This document shows positions 1-12,900 of a DNA stretch of 64,000 nt, one piece after another. Within the stretch, counting starts at the first letter, position 1. Every line of letters begins with the position of its first letter. The position numbers and the translations under genes are program-made. The notes beneath the pieces are model-generated. The model made no database searches and was not told the origin of the DNA. It saw only the letters and a list, made by a program, of their open reading frames with translations. Source of the DNA: Phytophthora quininea (taxonomy: Eukaryota > Oomycota > Peronosporomycetes > Peronosporales > Peronosporaceae); the NCBI GenBank assembly GCA_011947345.1, contig JAAVTG010000693.1:310001-374000 (forward strand), in the 5' to 3' direction.

Positions 1-741
1 ACGCATCCATGAATGAAGAGACTCGGATACTTATGTTGCAGAAGAGCCCACGTGCGCCGATTCTTTGAGGTGTTATCCGTCACGAGGCCGACGAAATCAA
101 TGAAGTCGTACTTGTCGAAGATGCGCTCGATATCACCAGTTAAGTAAGGGGCATCGTGCGCTTCACTTCCGGTGTAGACAGATTCCAGGAAGTACGTGTC
201 CGGACCCGAAAGGACAACGTAGTTGATAACGGCAAGGCCGTTCACATCAGTCCAGCCGTCGGTGACCAAAGTGCATTTGCGTCGTACCAGTGTCGCACGG
301 ATGCTGTCGATGGAATCTTGGTAGCACGAAGTCAACAGGGGGCCACGCAAAGCATGCTGGGACGGGACTTTGACTGCGGGATTCAGAACTTGCAACGCCT
401 CCAAGCACGAGTAGTGGCTCGTCTTGAAGAACGGCTATACCGGTAGAATAGACCCACTGCGCGAATTTCTTGTCAAACTGACTCTGCGTTGCTGCAGTAA
501 TAACCGCAGGAAATTAGGTCGTCACAACGCTTTGCTGAGCTCGCTTGGCGCACTTGTTCTTGAAGTGAGACTTGACGCGCTCAACGTGCGAAAACCCGAG
601 GGTGTGAATGCGCGCTTCGCATCGGAGACAGTACACCACTCCTTCCTCGTCGATATCGACGTCATCCCACACTGGGTTGCGTGGGCGATCAGGCTTCTTC
701 GGGCTAGGAGCGCGGGGTGAAAGGGGTGCTTGGGGATTCAT
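1..741 (-). pseudogene. hAT-like transposase remnant (BED finger + DUF659), 3' end beyond window
   Basis: Reading the minus strand from the ATG at 741, the first 75 codons hold a BED-type zinc finger: WDDV, then CLRC, and a distal H-x4/5-C pattern (VKSHFKNKC). This is the usual N-terminal DNA-binding finger of hAT transposases. A TAA at 514-516 interrupts it. The same frame resumes at once (QFDKKFAQWVYSTGI), then shifts near 445. The new frame carries SHYSCLEALQVLNP, LVTDGWTDVNG and FVGLVTDNTSKN, which match DUF659, the N-terminal part of the hAT RNase-H fold. The reading frame is still open at base 1, so the catalytic C-terminus lies outside. One stop plus one frameshift make it non-functional as written. 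The family call is by motif recognition; terminal inverted repeats were not found. Confidence 0.75.
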
Positions 742-2785
742 GGCAAGATGAAAATGAGCCTACACTCTATGTGTTCCCCGTCGAAGGAGGAGAACCACTC
801 GTTAGACTTGGCGGTGTTGTAGTAACGAAATACCATTGGTACCTTTAGCGTTGAGGCCCATGAGCCAACCGATCGATGTTATACTACATATTACTATTAT
901 TATACAACATTTGAATACCAAAATAAGCAGATCTGATTGGTTAAAAATGCAAGCAATGCAATCCTGTTTAAAGCTCTAAATTGGTATACATACAATTATG
1001 ACTTGAGCTACTTAGCGATAAGATTCTTCTAGCAAAGCGACGGGAGGTTACCAGGTTAACCAAAGCTATTACATATTGTCCCTTTCATTAGTTTTTCCGT
1101 GCTATTAGGACTGCTTACTCCGACTTCATCCACGTGGTCAGACTTCCTAATCTAAGAGTACTGCTACCTTAAAATCAAGCTAACGTTTAGCACTCGCGCA
1201 AGACACAATATTCCTCACACTCACACCGCCTGTCGATCGATATTTGGTTGGCAAATACGAGCTGCCTCAGACATGACCAAAGTGATACGATAGCCATTCC
1301 AGCAGCTTCTTAAACTCAGAGCAAGACCCCTGTTTCTGTTGATATGGTGCGCCACGAGTACTCGCAGATCGTCCTTGTGGACGGATCTGATGATGACGAG
1401 TGTTCGTGGGCCACTACGAAGACTGAACAGATGATGGCGAATGGTCGATGACCATCGGCGAGGACTCATCAGTCGATGGTGAAGCAGATCCGGCGGCGGC
1501 GGGAAAGATGGTACGTTCCTACCAGCACTGTGAGTGGACAAGCATAGTGAGGACAAGTGATGGAGTCGTCGGGAGTAAGCAGATTGATGAGAGGGAACAA
1601 GGAGCACAGGGAGGACAGGAGAGGATAGGAGGAGGAGTGAGTAGTTTCAGGGGTTAAATCTAATCTCACTTCGGCTTTTGCTCCCTACAACGAAAGCTCA
1701 AAACCAACAGTTTTGCCAAAACTGCTGAACCGCACAATACACTAGCTTCTATCTAAAACAAGTCAATTTACATCTCTACAAAGAGAGAACCACGTCGATC
1801 TCGAACGAAACAATTAGTCTAAGCATGATATTTGATATTTCTGGCGTTCGGTGATGCTAGTGGCGGCGTGCCGCGTGTCGTGTGCTGAGCTTATAGGGGG
1901 TAGTGTCGGGCTCTGAATTAACACCAAACATTAAGCTATTGCTGAGCCGGCTAGGCAGTGCTCCAATGGGAAGTGACAAAGAGACTTATGGTCAAAGCCT
2001 GATATCATTTGCACAGCGCACACCGCTGAATCTAGAAAATGAACAATCATCGGTTTACATCATCAGATTCAGTATTAGTTCCATAAGGACGAATGTAACA
2101 CAAGAGGAGAGGATGCGGAGCAATCCTTGCAATGGCAACTGCTGTGTGCAACTAAGTCGGGATGTTGGAACTTCTGAAACCATCATTATAATGTCTGTAT
2201 CAAGTCTGGTAGTACACTCGAGCATACACCAATAGGCACCATTGTGCACCTCATCATTTTGTTGTACAACATGTGTCGGGGTGGTGTGCACTGGCATATC
2301 GGTACTCTTTCCGGATGAGACATTTGGTAACGCATGACTCCGTCAACTCTATGGCTGTACATTCAATTGTTAAACGCATGTTCTAAAGTATCTATATGCT
2401 TAAAAATGTGCAACGCCGTGTCAGCCTTGAAAGCTCTCAAAAATCGAACCTATTCAGAGCTTAGCTACCTTGTGAATCACTGTTGTACTCATAACATTTT
2501 CCAGTAACCATTCATTTTTGCTTCTCAATCTGGTCCAAACTCTTTCTTTTAGGCCCAACGACCTTAAGACAGACAACACTTCTACAGGTTTGTTCAGACT
2601 GCAATATTACTTTGGTCTTACAAGATCATGCATGCGGTGATGATGTCAGTATCAGTACCATGGGAAATAGTTAGCTCTTTCAAGATGCGCTGAGGAAACA
2701 ACTTCTATTGCTTTTTCAAGCACAAACAAGTTTAGTAAGAATTGACTATTGATACTTCACACCTTTAAAAGACCCTTTACACCCA
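742..2785. other. Intergenic, AT-rich, no supported gene
   Basis: About 2 kb with no ORF that resembles a known protein. A short coding-like plus-strand stretch at 1344-1657 starts with an ATG (MVRHEYSQIVLVDG), has one stop near 1448, then continues. It has no motif I recognise and could be a decayed element. A TGATTGGTTAA box sits near 934. No tRNA, rRNA or tandem array was seen. Confidence 0.5.
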
Positions 2786-4172
2786 TTGATAAAACCCATT
2801 TTTAATTATCCCATCCACGCATTTCAATATCCCACCCACAAGGAAGAATCAACACTGGGTTTTGCGAACCGTGGTTGCCAATTCCCGACGTCAGGACAGC
2901 GCGCGAAGCTGGACCAGATGTTTGCTACAAATAGAGCGATCTGGAACAAGCTGGTAACCTGCTCCAGAGCGGATCGGCTGGCGATGGCGGCGGGGGCAGT
3001 ATGACACAGAGCGAGCTCACGAGCAAAGACCGACCCATTGCGGTCTTGAAGACCATGGATAAGTACTTCAAGAACAATAAAACGGCCCTTGCAAGGCACC
3101 GCCAACCGAACAACGAAGTGCGGGACTCGGCTTTTCAAGACTTCAAGAAGGGGTCAAGTCCTCGCTGACGCAGTTTTTCAACAAGAAGGCGAAGGGCGAA
3201 AAGACCAGGTACCCGGACATGCACTTCAAGAGCAGCATCGAGATTCCAAAACGAGCCATCAAGACGATCGTCGAGGAAGGCGTGCATCAAGTGCACTTTC
3301 ATCCCGAGTTTTTTCTGTTTTAAGAAGAACGAGGGCATTTTGCTGTATGAGCCACTGCCGGAGCTTACCACGTCAATCCGCCTGCAGCGCCTTCGAGAGG
3401 GCGAATTCTACATCATCGTACCCAGATTGGTCCACTTTCCGCAGCACGCCTGTGCTAGAGCTTGCGCCATTGACCCAGGGGTGAGAAACTTTCTCACGCT
3501 GTGCGACCCCAACGGCCGCACGCTGAGCGTCAAGGATAAACGTGCGGTGCTGCTGAAGAAGTTCAAGGCCGTGGATGAAATGAAGTCTATCCTGCAGAAG
3601 GAGGTGAACAAATGCAAGGCGAGACACCCGACCAAAACGCGCACGAAGGTGAAGAAGAAACGACCTTCAAGTCGCAAGTCGGCCGAATCGCGGTTCCGAT
3701 ACCGCTTGCGCAGGCGGATCCGGCTGACAAGCCGTAAGGCTACTCGTTGCGTCAATGACATGCATTAAGAGTTGGCGACTTGGCTGGCTGAGCACTACAA
3801 GACTGTCCTACTGCCGTCCTACCAGACGGCCGAGATGGTACGCAGGTATTTCTTAGAGGTAGCAGCAGACGCTACCCCAGCGATGGCCACGGTTCAAAGA
3901 CGCAACATCAAGAGCTCGACTGCCAGAGCTATGATGGCGCTGGCGCACTATCGTTTAAGATGCTTCTCAAGTACAAGATGGCCCGTGTCGGTGGACGAGT
4001 CGTCGACTGTGAAGAGGAGTATACTTCAAAAACCTGCTCCAGCTGCGGCACGATCAAAGCCAACCTCGGCGGGAACACCGTGTTCCGATGCTCGCACTGC
4101 CACGTGCGATACGACCGAGACGTGAACGCCGCGAAAAACATCTTCCACAAGAACTTGGGATTGCTCCCGTAG
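2786..4172 (+). pseudogene. Fanzor (eukaryotic TnpB-like RNA-guided nuclease), interrupted
   Basis: Joined across frameshifts, the locus reads as a full Fanzor/TnpB protein. The N-terminal part has the family pattern PTSGQRAKLDQMF, then NRAIWNKLV. A lysine-rich middle contains RYPDMHFKSS. The RuvC-I motif AIDPGVRNF has its aspartate codon at 3472-3474. The C-terminal part has SSTARAMMALAHYR, LLKYK, a glutamate-rich RuvC-II stretch (DCEEEYTSKTC), a four-cysteine zinc ribbon (CSSC and CSHC) and the RuvC-III motif YDRDVNAAKN. All catalytic and zinc residues are present. Five lesions break it: single-base losses in runs at 2992-2996 (G), 3150-3153 (G), 3318-3321 (T) and 3954-3956 (T), and an in-frame TAA at 3766-3768. 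The true start is unclear; 2786 is only the open-frame limit and homology begins near 2860. Known Fanzors cut DNA guided by an RNA from the element's 3' end. No transposase partner lies adjacent. Confidence 0.87.
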
Positions 4173-4216
4173 CTATCCATTCTTCTTTACTGGCGAAGCC
4201 TTCGTCGCGGAGTCCT

Positions 4217-4234
4217 GCCCGCCTGTTGGTGGGT
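4217..4234 (+). other. GC-rich hairpin 45 nt after the Fanzor stop
   Basis: GCCCGCC, loop TGTT, GGTGGGT form a 7-bp stem with two G-U pairs on the plus strand. It lies between the Fanzor stop and the end of the convergent AIM24 gene. TnpB and Fanzor guide RNAs come from this end of the element, so it could be part of a guide-RNA scaffold. It could equally be a chance stem or an mRNA 3' structure. Confidence 0.3.
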
Positions 4235-4288
4235 GTTGTACGCCCAAGAGTCAGTGCTACGACTGTAGTTGCTAGACATCCTAAGGAG

Positions 4289-5821
4289 TTAGTTGTCGTT
4301 GTCTCCGAAGAGACTGTCAAAAATCCCATGACACCGCCGCCACTGGACTCCTCCGCACCACCATCCATATCATCGAAGCTGTCATCGGGCGAGTCGTTCC
4401 CGTCGCCTCCACTATAGATATCTTCATCCTTGGCATCCCAGTCGTCCTGGGAGTTGGTGTCGTCGAAGTCCTCGCCACCATCCACAGCCCCACCGGCCTC
4501 ATCAGCCGCACCGGCGTTTGCTTCTTGGTCACCGCCATCTCCGCCCATCATGAACGGGAACATCATGCCGCCCGGTCCGCCGCGAGGAATGCGAGAAGCC
4601 ATTTCTCCAACCACACGCTCGAACGGAAGACTCTGCAGGTATATTTTGCCGGGACCAGTAAGAGTCGTCACGAACAACCCTTCACCGCCAAAAGCACATT
4701 CTTAGCGCCCTTCATCATGGTGATGTCGTAGTGCACACTCGGCTCAAACGCGACGAGGCAGCCGCTTGAAATGCGGAGAACTTCCCAGGCTGAAGCTCGC
4801 GTTCAATCAGTGAACCAGACGCACGGACAAGCACGTCGCCACTTCCAGTCAGTCTCTGGAGAATGAAGCCTTCGCCTCCAAAAAGCCAACGCCGAATTTC
4901 TTGGCGAACTCCTATACGAGCAGGATACAATGAGTCAGTATCGATCCCAATATCAAGGCCAGTGTACCCCACCATTTCGATATTGACAGTGTCCGAGCCG
5001 CACAGGAAAGCCCCTTCTGGCAAATGATCGATTCCCCAATGAAATCACTCAGGCGAAGGTGGACGATCTTGCTGGGGAAGCTGGTGCCCAGAGCGATTTT
5101 GCCCTTCTTGTCGCCGTGGTAAGTGAACCGCGACACGAAGAAGTTTTCGCCGGTCATCATTCTGCAGTACAATTGTCAGAAGCTCGCCCACACAATATCG
5201 CTCTCCATCTAAAACTTCCGCACCTCTTCATTCCTTCACCAATGCCACCCGCAGTCGTCGTCTCCATCTCGACGCCGTCCGTCATGTAAATCATGGCTCC
5301 CGTTTCCGCACGCAGGCACTGGTCTGGTTTCAGCTCGATCTACCAGAGGTATACGGGCTTAATTATTGCAGTACAACGGACTGTGCAAGCTTGTCTTACA
5401 TGCACGACTTGCGAGTCGTGGCCTTCAATGGACATGGCCGTGCCAAAGTCAATGGGCACGAAGACTTCGTTCCCGGTGGTCTCGTGGTGTGGCACCGTGG
5501 CTGCCGTCGACTGCTCAGCCTCCACTTCCTTTGCTGTAGATGAAGACGTTGTGGGGGCAACTGACTGAGGTTTTACACCAGGAAGGTGGCGCACCGTCCT
5601 GCGCAGGTCCGCGTTGTAGTACACCACGTCGCCTATGGCACTCAAATTAATTAGTCATCACAACTAAACGGGTTGGAGCTTGTTTCCTGACCATTTCTGC
5701 GCTTGATGGTCTCCCAGCCGTCCGGCAGTGCGGAAGAGAAGGCTCTGAGCGGGTGAAGACCCGCGAGGCGGGAGTAGGCCGCTGGCTTTGGCACGGATCG
5801 ACGCAGAAAGCTGCGCAGCAT
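4289..5821 (-). CDS. AIM24-family mitochondrial protein with N-terminal WW domain
   Basis: From the ATG at 5821 the N-terminus is an arginine-rich presequence (MLRSFLRRSVP ... RAFSS), which predicts mitochondrial import. A WW domain follows, made by splicing across an intron at 5633-5691: LPDGW, then RRNGDVVYYN, then RHLP in place of the usual second Trp-x-x-Pro. The rest is the AIM24/TIGR00266 beta fold: FVPIDFGTAMSIEG, LRAETGAMIYM, MTGENFFVSRF, GGEGFILQRLTGSGDV, SLIERELQPG, and GLFVTTLTGPGKIYLQSLPF near the end. A Gly/Asp-rich acidic tail ends GDNDN. Two further introns follow the SQVVHV and GEGMKR codons. Single-base losses occur in runs at 4319-4323, 4690-4693, 4784-4786, 4880-4884 and 5011-5014; each is repaired by adding one base, so the locus is probably intact in the genome. 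Yeast Aim24 acts in mitochondrial inner-membrane organisation. A role for the WW part is unknown. Confidence 0.85.
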
Positions 5822-5867
5822 CTCGACAATCCAGCGAATGATGGGCAACGAAGAAACGGAGTGACTT

Positions 5868-5878
5868 TCAGCCAATCA
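5868..5878 (-). promoter_or_regulatory. TGATTGGCTGA (reverse CCAAT) promoter box
   Basis: The exact 11-mer TGATTGGCTGA in sense orientation lies 47 bp upstream of the AIM24 ATG. It is followed after a few bases by a TCACTCCGTTTC stretch that resembles an oomycete initiator. The identical 11-mer precedes two other genes in this window (8704 and 62507). Confidence 0.5.
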
Positions 5879-5900
5879 AGGGCGGGTATACAAGATGGCT

Positions 5901-6215
5901 TCAATTTGAAGCGAGAAAGCCACCGAAAAGAGCGGCGACAGCGCTTGCGGAAGCAATGCCTGTGGTCGAAGGATGTTTGATTGAAAGCGCTGTTCCACTG
6001 CAAGCGATCGCGCAGGCCCCCAGTCTGCCGTGACTGTGCCACACAGATCCACTCCACCTGCCGGCAACTTTTGCTGTGCAAAGCATTGCGATCATCGACT
6101 CGACGTCGCGCTATACAGTACTACCAGCATTCGTCTCTGCGCTCGGACGAATGACGGTGAGAGCACCACCAGAGAGAACTTCATCACGTGCCAGCGCTGC
6201 TTCTCGCTGCTCCAT
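5901..6215 (-). CDS. Small hypothetical two-exon gene
   Basis: A tentative model: ATG at 6215 (MEQREAALARDEVLSGG), an intron at 6074-6124 with GT-AG ends, and a second exon to the stop at 5901. The splice keeps frame exactly and gives 87 residues. The C-terminal half is small-residue-rich and mildly hydrophobic (SASAVAALFGGF) and could be one membrane segment. The same frame continues upstream of 6215 without an ATG (NLVPGADYAM), so a further 5' exon is possible. No family is recognised. The stop lies 80 bp upstream of the AIM24 start, so the shared space would hold the AIM24 promoter. Confidence 0.35.
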
Positions 6216-6868
6216 CGCATAGTCTGCGCCAGGAACCAAATTAGCAGCGTCAACTGAATCAACGGCCAGTAGTTTTGGGTCTTGTCGTCCCCATCCGCGG
6301 CCGACGGTCGGCCTGCTTCACGCTCGCTCGACGCAGTGCACACGCCACCGCGCTCATGACGCGGGCGCTACAAGAGCAGTGCTGGCAGCGCCGAGCTTCC
6401 TTCCTTTGGATGCGGCGGCCGTTACGCGCGCTTTTTCAAATGGAAACGGCTTTCGAAAAATACCAAGATTCGGCGTAATGTATTCAAACGTTCAAAATAA
6501 AAGGGCCGCGATCAGACACCCCTCCTCGAGGCCAGTGTGAGTGACCGGCTTCTCGCCATGCCATCCGACCTGCTCGTCCAGCGCAGCCAATCACACGGCT
6601 GCAGCGGTTTCAGATTTCGACGGCTTTTCCTTCGCACGGTCTGATCGCAGCGTTTCTGTCCGTTGGTCTTGCCGCTTGTATGTTCGCGCGGGAAGCGGAG
6701 CGCGTAATTTACGGCCCCCGCTATTTCTGGCCTGTCCCTTCGAGCATCGCGAAACCCCGTGGCGGCGCCTCGAGCAAGAAAGTTTCATTCGCCAAAAGTC
6801 CTCAGAGCCCGCGCAGCCAGCCAAGAGCCGCCGCAGGAGCACCTCGTCGACCGTACAGCAGCAAACAG

Positions 6869-8354
<1,486 letters not shown>

Positions 8355-8771
8355 ACGTGGCGCAATTGTAGCGGCCTATTTCGTCTTCCGTGGTTGCGGG
8401 CAAACCAACCCCATCGCGCGACGCGTTGCTGATGCGAGTAGTTTAGCTATCGACACTCTAGTGGAGAGGTTAGTGGCTCGGCTTCTACAGAACAGAGATC
8501 TTATTACCTGCTTAGCTTTCATAATTTTGTGTGCACCGTTTGTTTGTTGGTTTTGCTGCGTGTCGTTCATCCATTTCTTGAACTTGCCTTCAAACGTGAA
8601 AGTGCAACGAGTTGAAGTGTGCCATGCGGTAATCTTGCCACGTCAGCCAAGCGGGAAAATGGCTTCAGCATTTTGATTGGCAGAAAATAGAAGTCATTTT
8701 CGCTGATTGGCTGATCTATTTTTAGCCAAAGTTGAAGTAGTCAATTGTGACCTGATCCAGTCCTCAAGAGC
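8355..8771 (+). promoter_or_regulatory. Tubulin 3' region and promoter with two TGATTGGC boxes
   Basis: There is no ORF worth calling. TGATTGGCAGA lies at 8674-8684 and the exact 11-mer TGATTGGCTGA at 8704-8714, both in sense orientation, 88 and 58 bp before the ATG at 8772. They resemble reverse CCAAT boxes. The first part of the interval should hold the tubulin 3' UTR. Confidence 0.45.
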
Positions 8772-9915
8772 ATGCATCGAGGAGCTCCCGTGGCGCCCAC
8801 CGCCCGCGATGGCCCTGCGATCCTGGCGCCGCGCATGACCCTGGCTCAGAGACGCAGTCTGGGCTACAGCCAGGCAGAGTACCCGCCCTTCCGCGAGTCC
8901 TTCTTCTACGACCCACGCACCAACACGTCCCTCAAGAAGGGCGGGAGGCTGCCGGACCACATGCACTACGCTCGGGAATCGAGACGTATGTGGACAAACC
9001 AGGGCCGAACTATCGACAAGCGACTGCCCAGGACAGCGGTGAAGCCAGGCACCGCCTTCCGCAACGAATGCATTAGCGCCGACCAGCTGTACAGCTCCAG
9101 CCGCAACACTCTAGGCTACGAAGCGCATCGTGCGGCAGCAATGGTGGAGATTTTTGCGCGGTGATTACTAACCGATGACATCAAATGTTAGGGTCCTTGC
9201 GAGGCACTAGTCTGTGCAGCACGACCAAGCGCTTCGGCAGCGTACGTTGGTGTGGTTTTAGAGGAGAAATAGTTGCTGATCATGAGGTGCTTCATTTTCC
9301 AGAAAGATCCTACACCCGAGTGTGTTGGTCCGGGATCGTACGACGTGACAAAAAGGCCCAGGGAGTGTTGACAGCCCCGCCACCGGCACAAATCGGAGGC
9401 GTAAGTGACGCGATGTTTTCAATTGAGATTCAATTATTAACCTGCTTGGATGGTAGGAATTTCCCATGCCGGATCGACTCGCCCAATGGGGTGGACGCCC
9501 AGACTCACGATCGATGGATAGCGCCGGCGAGTGGAAACTCACGTCGGAGAAGCCATCAGCAACGCAATTCTCATTCCGAAAAGCACGAGCTTCGACGTGG
9601 ATTGAGCAAGTGGAGCAGCGCCAGCGGCGAGAGAACCCACTTGCGCGTCGTGCACCGGCGCTGAATTTGACTGTGTCGCCCGAGCAGCGGCTTCCACATT
9701 TCCTGCAGGGAACAAATAACCCCGAGGCACTACACCTCCGACGTTGCTATCGACCTTGGGCACGCGTTCAGGCATACCTTTGTCGTTGGTTGTCTCGCTG
9801 TATCCTCTCGAAACACAAGATGGTAACGACGACATTCAATCAGGAGGAGAACATTGCCAATAAATATTTATCTACTAGTCCTGCAGTAACCTTGGAAACG
9901 ATTTGCTTTGAATGA
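8772..9915 (+). CDS. Sperm-tail PG-rich repeat (SHIPPO-like) protein
   Basis: Four exons fit: 8772-9160, 9220-9241, 9303-9400 and 9457-9915, with GT-AG introns and a TACTAAC branch site in the first. Frames agree if one A is restored in the run at 9350-9354 (exon 3 is then exactly 33 codons). The protein is basic, with Pro-Gly motifs of the sperm-tail repeat type (VKPGTAFRNE, then PECVGPGSYDVTK) and otherwise no catalytic domain. Such proteins sit in flagellar or ciliary axonemes, which fits a zoospore-forming oomycete and the neighbouring tubulin gene. The repeats are few, so the family call is moderate. The C-terminal 48 bp overlap the end of the opposite cyclase gene, and the exact stop is uncertain. 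Confidence 0.6.
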
Positions 9916-12900
9916 CCATCGGAACAGCGAACATTTTATCTGCTGTTTGCGATGCTTGCTTTTCAGAGTACCGCCTGGGGGTAATCCCGACGCCTCAAGC
10001 TGCCTGGAAAGTGGCGAGTTGGTAGCGGGAAGCAGACAACTGCGAAGTTGTTCCAGAGCATGGACTTCCATCGTGTTCAGCACCTGAACTTCCTCCAAAT
10101 ACTGCGAAATCACAGCGTCCTTGACGGAAGGGTGATCAGGGACCAGGAAGCACGTTTGGATAGTATCCTTTTCACCAATCTGGACGTGATGGACGCGCTC
10201 TTCAATGCGGAACTCGGGATGGTGTTGGAGGTGCTCGTAAGTCGTCTCTGATAGTTGGATGCGACCAGCCACGCCACGGGATTCCATGAGGTTTGCGATT
10301 ACAGTGTGACGGCCCCAAATGAGGTAACGCGGTTTCTTAATCCCAACCACGCCCCCTACGACATTGCCAGTGTGAATGCCGATGCGCATCTGCAAGTCAC
10401 GTTTGACTCTACACAAAAATGCTCAATCTCCCGAAGCATTTCTACTGCAAAGGCAGTGATTGCAGCGGCGTGGTTCTTTCGGCTCTTGTGGCCCGGTAAT
10501 CCACCCACAACAATAAACGCGTCCCCAACAGTGTCCATCTTGTAAATTCCTAGCTCGTCCAAGTGGCGATCGAATGCTGAGTAAATCTGGTTCAGCATTA
10601 CGCAGATAGCTGCTGGCTCAAGTTTTGCACCAAGCGGTGTAAACCCCACCATGTCCGAGTAAAGCAGCGTTACTTCGGCCAATTCATCGACTATAGTCGA
10701 CTGCTGCATCAATGCCTCCGCATACTGCTTAGATGGCAGCATATTTGTCAACAAATCTTCGCACTTTTGCTTCTCTAGGTGTAGTGTGCATTTCAATAGA
10801 AAATCGCGGCGGAGACCAAGCTCTCGCTTGTACGAAAAGTGCGATGACAGTAAACCCGTCACGAACAAGAGATAAACACTCTCGGACTGGGCCGACCACG
10901 GCTCGAGGCGTCGCAACAATGTGCAAACCACGAATACCGCGAAGCCCCATGCGTTGACTAACGCAGCGTTCCGAAAGCGTAGCCTCATCACCAACCCGAA
11001 CATTACAGCGAACAACATGTTTGCATCCAAGAAGGTAACCTTCTGTGACCCTCTCGGCTGCGAATCGTTGACAGTTGCCACATTGTCTACGATGAGTAGC
11101 TGTAAGTTCATGGCAGTAATGAACACAAACCCGGTTCTCGCTGCCCATTTCTCCTTCCGACTAGCAAAACGCGGATACCGCCGTAGCAGGTGCACGATCA
11201 CCAGCAGAACAATGATTGCGGAAATGTACAATGAGTAGCCAATACCGTCTCTCAGAGCTTTGCCAGTGTACACCTGGTTGTTGTAAGCCTTGTAAATGAT
11301 GGTAACAAGGACATACGTGGCACACATGTGGAGAGACAAACAAAACTGGTCCATACTGTCACGATTGTGATCGATACGAAAAGCGGCTTCCATCTCATGT
11401 GCAGTGTCAATCACGTTTTGGATGCTGTACAAATTACTGGTATCCACCGATGATTTCTTCTTCACCATTGGGCGATTCGGAGCGACTCGAACTCGAGATG
11501 ATTTTATTGGGAGCTTCAGCAATCGTGAGCTGAGTATGGTGCGTTTCCCTTGCTTTCTTCGGAAGTCTAGCGTCAAACGTCGAATTTCAATGGCGTTCAT
11601 GCAACCTAGATACTCGTCGCTATGGTGATGAAGCGGCGATTTATACTCCAGATCTTTGCGCGAATAGAATCCTCCACCGCCGTCTCGAAGTTGCCGAACA
11701 TATCTAGCTCAGTAAGCCGATGAACTTGCGGCGGTGCATCATATTTCCTTCAAGCCAGAAAAGCTGGACCATCCCTTTTCCTTTCAAGTCCATCGTGCCT
11801 CGTTCGGATATGATAAAGGCCCCAGTCCGGTCAAGAAGCTGCCGAGACCGATCGCTGAGCTGGATCTTACCGGCACTGCCTGACGAACACACTCGTGACG
11901 ACGTGTTCACCGTATCACCAAAAGATGGTAGCTGTAGGTTTTACTACCAACAACACCAGCGACGACAGGGCCAGAGTGAATGCCGATCTGGAGCTGGATA
12001 TCGACGCCATTAAAGTTCCAGGACTCCGTCTCACATATTTTCATCATCGTAAGCGCCATGTCAGCAACTTTCTCGCAGTGGAATGGGTCTCGTTTGGGTA
12101 CCCCCGCGGCGCATAAGTACGTCTCCGCAATAGCTTCCACCTTGTAGACGCCATGTACATCCGTGGCGCGATCAAAGCAAAATACAATGCGGTTCATTAG
12201 TTGGACCAGCTCAATAGCCGACGCGTGCTTGGACAGCGCTTGGAAATTGCTCACATAGCAGAACAGGATGGATACCTCGTCGTAAGTATCAGCTAAACCA
12301 TCCGTGCGGTTATCCTTCAGACGTTCTTTGATGTGCACGGGCAGCATGGTCTCCAGGAGGTCATCACGTCGCTTGCGCTCTTCATCAACAGTAAGGCGCT
12401 CCACATACTCTTGTCGTACATGCCGTTCGTTGTAATAAGCTGTAAGCGTGCAAAATGCCGCCATAGCGAGGTTCGTCGTGTAGTCAAGATCGTCCCATGA
12501 ACATGCTCGACAGAAAACCACCGCGAAAAAGCCCTTGACTACCATGTGACAGCCTCCGCATATTATCGCCACAGTGAAGCGCATGCCGCTTGCGATAAAT
12601 ATGAGGAGAATAAATACCAAATGCATTGCACGGACGCTTTTTGCGATGCAAATAATGAGAGACCAACACTGCCAATTTCTCCAGCAGCCAGCTCTTCATC
12701 CAAAGATCTTACCAAAAACATGAAGCGTGGGATCTGGTGCATGATGTCGACGAGAATGTAATGCGCAAGGAGCCATCGGTCTAAGTTCCGGTGAAACCAA
12801 TTCGTAAACGTTGCTGCTTGGAAAAAAGCGATATTGCAATAATCACTGCACGAGAGAGAAACACGTAATTGTACAGCAATTCCTTTTGCGTCACAAATTG

